Assembly: GCA_958295925.1 (NCBI GenBank) | Contig: CATQHL010000001.1 | Span: 1,871,753 to 1,935,752, forward strand | Length of the DNA stretch: 64,000 bases | Reading direction: 5' to 3' | Source: an uncultured Acidimicrobiales bacterium | GTDB taxonomy: Bacteria; Actinomycetota; Acidimicrobiia; Acidimicrobiales; CATQHL01 | Shown here: piece by piece, positions 27,442-35,567 of the stretch | Layout: every line of letters starts with the position of its first letter | Numbering within the stretch: the first letter of the stretch is position 1 | The notes under the pieces: generated by a model | Told to the model about the DNA's origin: nothing | What the model saw: only the letters and a program-made list of their open reading frames with translations | Database searches by the model: none | Made by a program: the position numbers and the translations under genes

Positions 27442-28230
27442 TCACTTTGGCGATTCGAGACTGAAGCGCTCGGCGAAACCCGCCGAGCGGGCGGAGCGGA
27501 CCTGGCGGAGCGCCTCCCTGTCGAGCACTTCGCTCAGCGAACAGGTCAGGGCGTCGTTGAGGTTCTGCTTCATCCCAGCCAGCGCCTCAGGTTCCGCCAA
27601 GGCCGCCTTGCGGGCTGCGTGCAGGGCTTGCGGAAGCAATTCGCCATCCTCCAGCACATCGGACACCAGACCTATTCTCAGCGCCTCGTCTGCGTCTATG
27701 GTCTCAGCCAGCAGGTAAAGCTGGCGCGCCTTGGCGGGACCTACCACCCAACTCAGCGTGGCAGTGCCGCCGAAGTCCCCGGACAGGCCCACGTTGGCAA
27801 ACGCCGTGGAGAATCGTGCCCCAGTCGAGGCGTAGCGCAGATCGCAGGCGCACGCCAGCGCCAGCGCCCCTCCGGCGCAGTGCCCGTTCACCGCCGCGAT
27901 GGTCACCTTCACCATCTCATGCAGGAGCCTGGAGGATTCCATCAGCCCTCTCAGCAGTGCGGCGTCCTCCTCCGGTGAACCTCCCCAGGGGGCGTCGGCC
28001 TCGTGCCTGTCGCCGCCCGCGGAGAACGCCCTCCCCGCCCCAGTGAGGATCACCGCCCGAATCCGGGCGTCTGCCGAAAGCCGTTCGAGCACTCCCCGCA
28101 GGTCCCCCAACAAAGCGGTGCTGAGGGCGTTCAGCCTTTCCGGGCGGTTGAAGGTGACGACGGCTGTCCCGTCGGCTTCCTCCACCAGGAGATGGTCGTT
28201 AACCCGCCGCCGGCTAGCCGCTTCTGGCAT
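27442..28230 (-). CDS. Enoyl-CoA hydratase/isomerase
   Basis: A 262-residue crotonase-fold protein. The oxyanion-hole segments are RAFSAGGDRHE and NGHCAGGALALACACD, and GLSGDFGGTATL carries the region of the second catalytic position. In hydratases two Glu are catalytic; here the second position appears to be Asp or Gly, so isomerase or other crotonase chemistry is possible. It lies between the binding-protein gene and the CoA ligase, all on the minus strand. Confidence 0.88.
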   Translation of the reverse strand: MPEAASRRRVNDHLLVEEADGTAVVTFNRPERLNALSTALLGDLRGVLERLSADARIRAVILTGAGRAFSAGGDRHEADAPWGGSPEEDAALLRGLMESSRLLHEMVKVTIAAVNGHCAGGALALACACDLRYASTGARFSTAFANVGLSGDFGGTATLSWVVGPAKARQLYLLAETIDADEALRIGLVSDVLEDGELLPQALHAARKAALAEPEALAGMKQNLNDALTCSLSEVLDREALRQVRSARSAGFAERFSLESPK

Positions 28231-28251
28231 GGGCGCCGGGGTTCCTTGGGA

Positions 28252-30093
28252 CTAGGGCGTCACGTCCTGGAGGTAGAGGGCGCCGTTCGGGTTGGGGGCG
28301 ATCCCGTTGAATCCCCCCAAGTGCACCCAGGGCAGCACGGTCTCCACCAGCGGGACGTAGGGAACCTCCGCTGCGAGCAGCTCCCGCATCTCCACGAGCA
28401 TCGAGTCGCGCGTCGAGCCGAGCGGTTCTGCGACGATCTTCGCCAGCAGTGCGTCCACCTCTTCGCTGCCGTAGCCCTCCAGCCGAGTGGAGGTCGGGCC
28501 GACCGCCAGCAGCAGGAAGTAGGCGGCGTCGTTCACCAGCGGGCGCGTCCCGAAGAGCCAGGCCTCGAGCTCGCCCCCCCGGGTGGCCGAGTTGAAGTCG
28601 GCAGGGGAGGAGATGAGGTCTATGGACACGTTCACCCCCACGTCTCGCAGCTGATCCTGGATCAGCACGGCGATCTGCTCTGCGTTCGGGCCGGGACCTG
28701 AGCTGGGATTGATGGACAGCGTGAAGTCGAACCCGTCAGCCAGCCCCGCCTCGGCCAGCAGCGCAAGCGCCGCCTCTGGGTCGTAGCCCCCGTTGCCGGG
28801 AATCGGGGCAGGTGGCTGCGGGATGGCGGAGGAAATCTGGTAGTGGCCGGGCTTTCCAAGACCTGCGTAAGCGCCTTGGATTATCGCGTTGCGGTCAATT
28901 GCCATCGAAATCGCGCGCCTCACCCTCACGTCGTCGAACGGTGCGATTCTTGTGTTCAGCGAGAGCTTGTCGAGGTTCACGTCCAGCCCGGCGATGGGCT
29001 TGATGTCATCGGAGGGGTCGTTGACCACGCTCTGGAAGAGGTCGAAGGTCAGGCCGCCCACGAAGTCGACCTGGCGGGCGCCAATAAGCAGCATCCGGCT
29101 TCCAGGGTCGGGGATTGCCCTCATCACCACGGTGTCTATGGACACTGTGTCGGCCCCCCAATAGTTTGGGTTCTTGGCGAGACGGATTTCCTCACCCGGT
29201 GTTACTGAGGAGACCTGGTAGGCGCCGAAACTCGCAGAGTTCGTGGACATCCATTCTGTCGCCCAGGGATCCTCTCCGGTTGCGTGTTTCTTGGCCTCGG
29301 TGCTGTCGAGGATGCCCATGCCGTACCAAGTGAGAACCGGCAAGGTGAGCGAGTTGGCTTCAGGGGCGATCAGACGGAAGGATCGGTCGTCTATCACCTC
29401 AATGGGGTTCTCCTTGTCGATCCCGCCCACGCCTAGCAGGAACGGCGTGATGAAGTCGATGTCCAAGCCGCGCTGGAACGTCCACAGGACGTCCTCAGAG
29501 GTCACCTGATTGCCGTAGGGGCTCTGGGCCTCGCGCAGGATGAACACGTAATTTCCGTCGGATTCCTGCATCCACGACCCGGCCAGTTCCGGCAGCAGGT
29601 CGCCCGGGCCTTGAAGGGCGGCCGACCCCTCGGCCAGCGGGGCGTAGCGCACGAGCGTGCTAACCACGCTCTGGGTGGTCTCGCCGGTTGGGCGTCCCTG
29701 GTACACGGCTGGATCCACGTTGGACGGGACGGCGGGGAAGACCATTGTGAATGCGACTTCCGCGGTTTCGCTGGGAGCTGGTGGTGCGGGTTCCGGGCTA
29801 GGTGCGGGCGCCGGCGCGGGTTCGGGGCTTGGCTCAGGTGCGGGCGCCGGCGCGGGTTCGGGGCTTGGCTCAGGTGCGGGCGCCGGCGCGGGTTCCGGGC
29901 TTGGTTCAGGTGCGGGCTCAGGTGCGGGTTCGGGGCTTGGTTCAGGTGCGGGTACAGGTGCGGGTTCCGGGCTAGGTGCGGGAGCCGGCGGGGTGGCTGT
30001 TTCCGTGTCGCCGCCGGCGCACGCCGCCCCGATCATTGTCGTGGCGACGAGCAGGGCCAGGATTCGGAACCAGAAGATTCGTGAGCGAGCCAT
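28252..30093 (-). CDS. ABC transporter substrate-binding lipoprotein, family 5
   Basis: A 613-residue solute-binding protein of the peptide/nickel/opine type. ATG 30093 follows GGAGGTCTCATA. The signal peptide ends in a lipobox at Cys25 (MIGAACAGG). Residues about 35-105 are a (PEPAP)n linker built from near-identical DNA units, then the family-5 domain begins (FTMVFPAVPSNVDPAVYQG). No permease is adjacent; the Opp/Dpp set at 37641-41501 is the nearest candidate, and its own binding protein shares the AVPSNxDPAV segment with this one. The ligand is unknown. Confidence 0.92.
   Translation of the reverse strand: MARSRIFWFRILALLVATTMIGAACAGGDTETATPPAPAPSPEPAPVPAPEPSPEPAPEPAPEPSPEPAPAPAPEPSPEPAPAPAPEPSPEPAPAPAPSPEPAPPAPSETAEVAFTMVFPAVPSNVDPAVYQGRPTGETTQSVVSTLVRYAPLAEGSAALQGPGDLLPELAGSWMQESDGNYVFILREAQSPYGNQVTSEDVLWTFQRGLDIDFITPFLLGVGGIDKENPIEVIDDRSFRLIAPEANSLTLPVLTWYGMGILDSTEAKKHATGEDPWATEWMSTNSASFGAYQVSSVTPGEEIRLAKNPNYWGADTVSIDTVVMRAIPDPGSRMLLIGARQVDFVGGLTFDLFQSVVNDPSDDIKPIAGLDVNLDKLSLNTRIAPFDDVRVRRAISMAIDRNAIIQGAYAGLGKPGHYQISSAIPQPPAPIPGNGGYDPEAALALLAEAGLADGFDFTLSINPSSGPGPNAEQIAVLIQDQLRDVGVNVSIDLISSPADFNSATRGGELEAWLFGTRPLVNDAAYFLLLAVGPTSTRLEGYGSEEVDALLAKIVAEPLGSTRDSMLVEMRELLAAEVPYVPLVETVLPWVHLGGFNGIAPNPNGALYLQDVTP
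29785..29990. repeat. In-gene tandem repeats coding for a Pro/Glu/Ala linker
   Basis: Units of about 36 bp (GGTTCGGGGCTTGGCTCAGG plus a GTGCGGGCGCCGGCGC part) recur with small changes inside the lipoprotein gene and code for repeats of the EPSPEPAPAPAP kind. Repeats this similar are prone to length change by slippage. Antisense ORFs rich in Gly/Ala/Arg over this stretch are artefacts. Confidence 0.8.
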
Positions 30094-30182
30094 TATGAGA
30101 CCTCCGGGAAGTTGGTTAGTAGGCGACTGAACATTAGCGCAAGCTGAGGATTCACGCTTTAGCTGCCAATCTCCACGATGTT

Positions 30183-31847
30183 TCAGGCGCGCAGGAAGTC
30201 CTCGTACAGCGCAGCGACACCGCCCAGGTCATCGGGCAGTTCAGCCCCTCTTGCGTCAGCCGCCAGCCCTGACGCCTCGGTGGTGTGCGCCGCCAGAGGG
30301 TCGTCGGGATGCGCTGCGATGAGCGTGGGCACGGTTATGCGAACCAGTCTTTCCGCTGTCGGGTAGGCGAGCGCAGCCCGGTAGGGGAGGTGGTAGGTCT
30401 CCAGGCTCTTCAGGGTTTCCGTGAACGAGCGCTGGAATGCCCCCAGCGGCACCGGGGGCACACGGCGGATGCCGCTGCGGGAGCGCCAGTACCACGGCCA
30501 GTAAAGGGTGAACGACCTTCGAAAATGCCATGCCGCCATCAGATGCGTGCCGTCCCAGGTCGGCTCGAACCGCGGCAGATAGCTCTCGAGCAGATCGGAG
30601 CGTGCAAGCAGGTCGTCCCTGCCGCCGTCGTCGAACAGTGTCACCCCTTCCAGGATCATCCGCCTCACACCCGGGTTGACGAGGCTGATCTCCATCGCTA
30701 TGAGGGCGCCCGTGTGCGTCCCGTAGAGGTCGAAGCTGTCCAGCCCAAGACAGTCAATGGCCTCGTTGAGGATTGAGGCGAAGTCGCCAATGTGCGCCTC
30801 TTCGCACCCTGGAGGCTCCGAGTCACCGTTGCCGGGGGTGTCGAACGCCACCACGGGCCGCCCGTCGCCCAGGGCCGCCATGAGGGGCTCCAGCAGTGCA
30901 GACGACGTAGGGGAGGCGTGGAGCATCACCAGGGGGCGTCCGACGCCAGGGATGCGCCGACAAAGCACCTGGCACTTGCCGGTCTGTACGTATGAGCGGT
31001 TGACGCGCCCCTCGGCCGGGGCCTGCCGCGGCGCGGAAAGAGAGCAGTCGGCTCCTGTCGCCGCAGCCAGGAGCGAGCGCAGACGTTGCCACAGGCTGGA
31101 TTCGCCGGAATCCACCAGCGCCTCAGAAGTGGGCGACCTGCTTTGGCCTGTGGCGACAGTTCCCACGAGGGCATGCGGAACCTCAAGGTCGGCGAGCCGT
31201 TCCGTGCGGTGGGCGAAAGCCGCCATCAGCCCCTTTGAGTAGCCGTCGCCCGCCCTCAACACGTCGACGGCGCGGCGATGCATCTCGCTTGCCGGCGGCT
31301 CGTCCGCGTCGATTCTTGTGGCTGGCGACTGCCTGTACCAGGGCGAGAAGAGCACCTGATCGCGGCACCACGTCCAGATGGCGGCGATGTGGGCGCCGTC
31401 CCAGGACGGGGCGAAGGAGGGACAGTAGTTCGCCTTGAGGTCGAGGCGCTCGTCAGCGTCGTAGATGGCAAGCCCGTCGCAGATAAGGAAGGCCACGCGC
31501 TCCCGGTGACGCAGGGCAACCTCCAGCGCCACCTGCGCTCCCGTTCCGACGCCGTAGAGAAGGAAGCGCCCGACGCCCAGGGCGTCGGCGGCCTCGATCA
31601 CCGAGTCGGCGTATGCTGCGATGTCTGGCGAGCCCTCCATCGGGTGCGAGTTGCCGTAGCCCGCAAGGTCGAGCGCCACGACGGTGAAGTCGTCTGCCAG
31701 GAACTCCGCCAAGGGCGCAAGGGACACGCAGGAGTCTGGAAAGGCGGGAAGGAGCAGCGCCACCGGCCCCGAGCCGCCGAGCAGACAGTGAACCTCGCGT
31801 CCGCCCGCGGCCACGAACTGCCGCTTGAGAGCGCCCCCGCCGATCAT
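30183..31847 (-). CDS. Tandem alpha/beta-hydrolase-fold protein lacking the usual Ser nucleophile
   Basis: A 554-residue protein from ATG 31847, which overlaps the amidase stop (ATGA). It contains two related alpha/beta-hydrolase domains: residues about 10-260 and 290-554 share the patterns VALDLAGYGNS / VAFDTPGNGDS and WDGAHIAAIW / WDGTHLMAAW. The nucleophile elbow, normally G-x-S-x-G, reads GVGTG in the first domain and GTHTG in the second, so neither has the catalytic Ser. Related single-domain proteins with GxHTG exist in my recollection. It may bind or act on a substrate by other chemistry. The context is an amidase and a CoA-ligase operon. Confidence 0.8.
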   Translation of the reverse strand: MIGGGALKRQFVAAGGREVHCLLGGSGPVALLLPAFPDSCVSLAPLAEFLADDFTVVALDLAGYGNSHPMEGSPDIAAYADSVIEAADALGVGRFLLYGVGTGAQVALEVALRHRERVAFLICDGLAIYDADERLDLKANYCPSFAPSWDGAHIAAIWTWCRDQVLFSPWYRQSPATRIDADEPPASEMHRRAVDVLRAGDGYSKGLMAAFAHRTERLADLEVPHALVGTVATGQSRSPTSEALVDSGESSLWQRLRSLLAAATGADCSLSAPRQAPAEGRVNRSYVQTGKCQVLCRRIPGVGRPLVMLHASPTSSALLEPLMAALGDGRPVVAFDTPGNGDSEPPGCEEAHIGDFASILNEAIDCLGLDSFDLYGTHTGALIAMEISLVNPGVRRMILEGVTLFDDGGRDDLLARSDLLESYLPRFEPTWDGTHLMAAWHFRRSFTLYWPWYWRSRSGIRRVPPVPLGAFQRSFTETLKSLETYHLPYRAALAYPTAERLVRITVPTLIAAHPDDPLAAHTTEASGLAADARGAELPDDLGGVAALYEDFLRA

Positions 31848-33319
31848 GCGAACGTCCGAGGATGCACGTAGCCCCCGATCACCTCTGAGAGGCGGCGGGC
31901 AAAGTGGATGGTGGTGCGATCCTCGAGGTAGCCGCCGATTATCTGAACCCCGACCGGCAGACCGTCGGCGGCCAGCCCCACCGGGGCGGAGGTTGCGGGC
32001 AGGCCCGCCATGTTGGCCATCCCCGCCCAGATGATCTGGTCCCAGTAGTCGCGCCTGCTCCCGTTTACGGTGATCGTCCGGGTGTTGATGTTCGTGTGGT
32101 CGTGGGCGATGGCGGTGGTGGGCACCACCGGGCACAGCAGCACGTCGTATGCGGAGAAAAAATCGCGCCAGACCGCCTTGTAGCGGGAGCGCTCAGCGTC
32201 TGCGGCCAGCCAGTCCTTATGTCTTTGAGTGCCGAAGCGCAGGTATCGGGCGGCTCGGCTGTCGTCGTCTTCGCCCAGATCCTCCGAACGCTCCAGCAGC
32301 CGGTTGTAGACGCGTGCAGGCAGGAAGGCGGCGGTGACGCCGTAGTTCAGGCTCTGATAGGTGCGGTGGGTCTCAGCGAGGTCGAGCCCCGGGCGCTCAG
32401 ATGCGTCGATTGACGCCCCGCCGTCTGCCAGGGCGTCGACCATCTCACCGAGGGTCGCTGCTACCGCCCCGTCCACCGGGCAGGCTGGATCGTCCAGCCA
32501 CAGGGCGACCCTGAACTCGTCAAGGGACGACGCCCGAGGCGGCGGCATCTCCAGCCGCCAGGCGACGGCGTCGGCGCTGCTCGGCCCCGCCAGGGCGTCG
32601 AGGGCAAGTTGCAGGTCGTCCGCCTCTCGCCCGAGCGGGCCGATCGTGGCCATGTCCACCTCGCTCAGCACGCCGGGCATCGGCGGGATATGGCCCCTCG
32701 TGGGCACCAGTCCTGCGCTCGGCTTGTGGCCGTAGACGCCGCAGTAGTGCGCCGGGTTGCGTATCGAGCCGCCGATGTCGCTGCCCAGTTCCAGGCCTGT
32801 TAGCCCCGTCGCCAACGCTGCTGCGCTGCCGCCTGAGGATCCCCCCGGGGATCGCCCGGGCGACCAGGGGTTCTCAGTAGTCCCGAATAGATCGTTGTAG
32901 CTCTGGGCGTCACCCGCGAACAGCGGGGTGTTCGTCTTTCCGAACACCACTGCACCAGCCGCCCTCAGCCTGGCCACGGCGTCGGCGTCACTCTCAGGGC
33001 GGTGCTCCGCCAGCATCGCCGAGCCGGCGGTGGTGCGAATCCCCTCCGTCTCGATGGTGTCCTTCACAGTAATGGGCAGGCCATGCAGGCTGCCGAGCAA
33101 ACACCCCTTCGCAAGCGCCTCGTCGGCCTCGTCGGCCCGGCGGAGCGCCCCTTCCACATCCAGCGTCACCACGGCGTTGACGGTCGGGTTCAGCGCCTCG
33201 ACGCGGCGGATGTACATCTCGAGCAGCTCACGGCTCGAGATGCTCCCGGACGTCAGCTCACCGACCAGCCGGGCTGCCCCAAGGTGGGAGGGTTCAGTCA
33301 CGACCCCACGATATTCCAC
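31844..33319 (-). CDS. Amidase (amidase-signature family)
   Basis: A 491-residue amidase. The catalytic Lys is in ITVKDTIET, and the Ser residues lie in SPGGSSGGSAAALATG and GSDIGGSIRNPA, the Ser-cisSer-Lys triad. The C-terminus carries GLPVGVQIIGGYLED. The start is GTG 33319 with AGGAGG seven bases upstream. It hydrolyses an amide to an acid and ammonia; with the CoA ligase and enoyl-CoA hydratase downstream, the acid could then be broken down. The upstream leader contains a duplicated 43-bp element. Confidence 0.92.
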   Translation of the reverse strand: MEYRGVVTEPSHLGAARLVGELTSGSISSRELLEMYIRRVEALNPTVNAVVTLDVEGALRRADEADEALAKGCLLGSLHGLPITVKDTIETEGIRTTAGSAMLAEHRPESDADAVARLRAAGAVVFGKTNTPLFAGDAQSYNDLFGTTENPWSPGRSPGGSSGGSAAALATGLTGLELGSDIGGSIRNPAHYCGVYGHKPSAGLVPTRGHIPPMPGVLSEVDMATIGPLGREADDLQLALDALAGPSSADAVAWRLEMPPPRASSLDEFRVALWLDDPACPVDGAVAATLGEMVDALADGGASIDASERPGLDLAETHRTYQSLNYGVTAAFLPARVYNRLLERSEDLGEDDDSRAARYLRFGTQRHKDWLAADAERSRYKAVWRDFFSAYDVLLCPVVPTTAIAHDHTNINTRTITVNGSRRDYWDQIIWAGMANMAGLPATSAPVGLAADGLPVGVQIIGGYLEDRTTIHFARRLSEVIGGYVHPRTFA

Positions 33320-33327
33320 CCCGACTC

Positions 33328-33424
33328 CTCCTAGCCGAGGCAGCCGCAGCCGCTGCCTTCCGACATCTCCACCCCTCCCGACTCCTAGCCGAGGCAGCCG
33401 CAGCCGCTGCCTTCCGACATCTCC
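33328..33424 (-). repeat. Duplicated 43-bp leader element with two 11-codon ORFs and a hairpin
   Basis: Identical 43-bp units occupy 33328-33370 and 33382-33424. Read on the minus strand, each has ATG ... TAG coding for MSEGSGCGCLG (33385-33420 and 33331-33366). Each also has the hairpin GGCAGC-GGCTGCG-GCTGCC. The nearer ORF is preceded by GGGAGG at good spacing, and its TAG merges into the AGGAGG of the amidase gene. This looks like a leader that could couple translation of a Cys-containing peptide to amidase expression, or simply a recent duplication. Confidence 0.6.
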
Positions 33425-33518
33425 TCACGGCTCTCCGCGTTCGGCCAAGCTTTCCCCGCTGTCACCCGGCCCACGGAGCCCACCCCGCCGGGAGTCCGTT
33501 GCAATCTAGAATCGCCGC

Positions 33519-35567
33519 ATGGAGCAGACGCCAGAGCGCGAGGGCGTGATCTTCACGCCGCTGCAGGTCGGCGCCACCACCCTCAAGAACCGCATTCTGC
33601 TGTCGCCGCATCGCCAGGCCTACGGGGAGGACAACCAGCCCACGGAGCGGATGATCGCCTACTGGGTTGAACGCGCCAAGGGCGGCGTGGCGCTCGTGAG
33701 CGGGGAGTCCACGTCGGTTTCCCGCCGTCTGGCTCGCGCCAGCGCAGAGTCTGGGCCGTCGGGCTGGCGGCTCACGGCCTGGGAGGAGCGCGTCATACCA
33801 GCCTTCGCCCGTCTCGCCGACGCCGTTCACGCCCACGACTGCAGGATTTTCATGGAGTTCAGCACCTTCGGCGTCAACCAGGCCGCCCAAAGCGACTTCG
33901 ACGACTGGCACCCACCTGGCGGACCTTCGGCGGTGCCGTCACCGGGCGGCACCGTGATTCCCCAGGTGATGGATCAGGTCAGCATCGACGAACTCGTGGA
34001 GGACTACGGGCGCTCGGCGGCGAACATGCAGCGGGCGGGCATCGACGGCGTTGAGGTGCACGCAGCACACGGCTACCTCCCAATGCAGTTCCTCAGCCCC
34101 GCCTTCAACAAGCGGACGGATCGCTACGGAGGCTCTCCCCGGCGATGCGCCCAACTTCTCGTGGAAATCGGCGAGGAGATCCGCAGGCAGGTTGGGAGCG
34201 CCTACACGGTGGGCATGCGCTTTTCCTTCGACGAGTACATCGGCTCAGCCGGCGTCACCCCCGAGCTCGCCGAGGAGTACCTCGACATTTTGGCCGCCAC
34301 CGGCCTCTACGACTTCTTCAGCGTCTCGAGCGGCAGCTATCACAGCTTCCACTACGCGGTGCCGCCCATGGGAACGGCACCTGAGGCGTTCCTGGCCGAT
34401 TATGGAAGGCGGGCCAAGGCCGCCGTGGGCGGGAGGGCGAAGATTTTCCTGGCAGGGCGCATCCTCGATCTCGCCACCGCGGAGCGGGTGATAGCAGATG
34501 GCGCCGCCGACATGGTCTCGATGGTGAGGGCGCACATTGCCGACCCGTTCCTCATCCGCAAGTCTCTGGAGGGTCGGGAGGGTGAGATCGTGCGCTGCGT
34601 GGGCGCCAACGAGTGCCTGGCCACCGGGTTCAGGGGCCGTCGGATGCACTGCGTGGCCAACCCCTCTACGGGCAGGGAGATCTACTGGGGCGAGGGGACG
34701 CTCTCGCAGGCCAAGGCGCCAAGGCGGATAGCGGTAGTGGGGGCAGGTCCGGCCGGATTGAAGGCGGCGGGCGTGGCGGCGGCGCGCGGCCACAGCGTGA
34801 CGCTCTTCGACGAGAACGCCTCAGTGGGGGGCCACCTCAACCTGATTAAGCGCCTTCCCACACGTGGCGACTGGCAGACGTTGATCAACAACCTCGCCAC
34901 CGCGGCCAAGCGGGGCGGGGTGGAGGAGCGGCTCGGCAAAAGCGTCGCCGCCGCCGACCTCGCAAGCGGTGGGTTCGACGAGATCGTCTGCGCCACCGGC
35001 TCACGCTGGGACAGAACTGGTTTCTCCGGGGCAAGGCCCGACCGCACTGGCATACCAGGAGCCGAGGCCGAGAACGTCCTTGACGTTGCCGCCGCTGCGG
35101 CGAGGGTGCTGGAAAACCCCCGCTCCCTGGGCGGCAAGGTTGTAATCCTCGACGACTGCGGCGCCTATCTGCCGCTCGGCCTCGCGGAGGTGCTCGGCTC
35201 GGCCGGCGTGGACACCGAGGTGCTCAGCCGCTTCGCGGCGCTGGGCGAGGCGCTGATTGCCACCCTGGAACTGCCCTGGATTCTCCCAAGGCTGGCAGCC
35301 GCCGGGGTGAGACTCTCGCCAAACCGCTTCATAGAGGCGATAGACGGCAGCCGAATCGAGGTTTACGAGACGTGGAGCAGGCGCCCGGCCGTCATTACCG
35401 GAGTTGACACTGTGGTTCTGGCCATGCTGCGAAGCCCCCGCGACCTGCTCTACAAGGAAATCCTCGCCGACGGGTTCGCCCGGGCTCACCGCATTGGCGA
35501 CGCGCTGGCGCCGCGCACCGTCTCCGACGCCACCTACGAGGGCGAGAGGCTGGGCCGTGAACTCTGA
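33519..35567 (+). CDS. OYE-family NADH:flavin oxidoreductase with FAD domain (first of tandem pair)
   Basis: A 682-residue protein of the 2,4-dienoyl-CoA reductase/trimethylamine dehydrogenase type. The N-terminal FMN TIM barrel has LKNRILLSPHRQAYGED, GVEVHAAHGYLPMQFLSP and NKRTDRYGGS; the C-terminal part has the dinucleotide motif VVGAGPAGLKAAG. The 4Fe-4S site, normally CxxCxxxC...C, reads CVGANEC followed by HCVANP, with the second Cys replaced by Ala and the third shifted. The cluster may be absent or ligated differently. The next gene is a paralog of identical length overlapping by 11 bases. Confidence 0.9.
   Translation: MEQTPEREGVIFTPLQVGATTLKNRILLSPHRQAYGEDNQPTERMIAYWVERAKGGVALVSGESTSVSRRLARASAESGPSGWRLTAWEERVIPAFARLADAVHAHDCRIFMEFSTFGVNQAAQSDFDDWHPPGGPSAVPSPGGTVIPQVMDQVSIDELVEDYGRSAANMQRAGIDGVEVHAAHGYLPMQFLSPAFNKRTDRYGGSPRRCAQLLVEIGEEIRRQVGSAYTVGMRFSFDEYIGSAGVTPELAEEYLDILAATGLYDFFSVSSGSYHSFHYAVPPMGTAPEAFLADYGRRAKAAVGGRAKIFLAGRILDLATAERVIADGAADMVSMVRAHIADPFLIRKSLEGREGEIVRCVGANECLATGFRGRRMHCVANPSTGREIYWGEGTLSQAKAPRRIAVVGAGPAGLKAAGVAAARGHSVTLFDENASVGGHLNLIKRLPTRGDWQTLINNLATAAKRGGVEERLGKSVAAADLASGGFDEIVCATGSRWDRTGFSGARPDRTGIPGAEAENVLDVAAAAARVLENPRSLGGKVVILDDCGAYLPLGLAEVLGSAGVDTEVLSRFAALGEALIATLELPWILPRLAAAGVRLSPNRFIEAIDGSRIEVYETWSRRPAVITGVDTVVLAMLRSPRDLLYKEILADGFARAHRIGDALAPRTVSDATYEGERLGREL

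Noticed and set aside
29611-30130. Gly/Ala/Arg repeat ORFs on the plus strand
   Set aside because: Complement of the Pro/Glu/Ala linker in the binding-protein gene.
31848-32135. Upstream extension of the tandem hydrolase frame
   Set aside because: Out-of-frame reading of the amidase 3' end; the ATGA overlap at 31844-31847 marks the true start.
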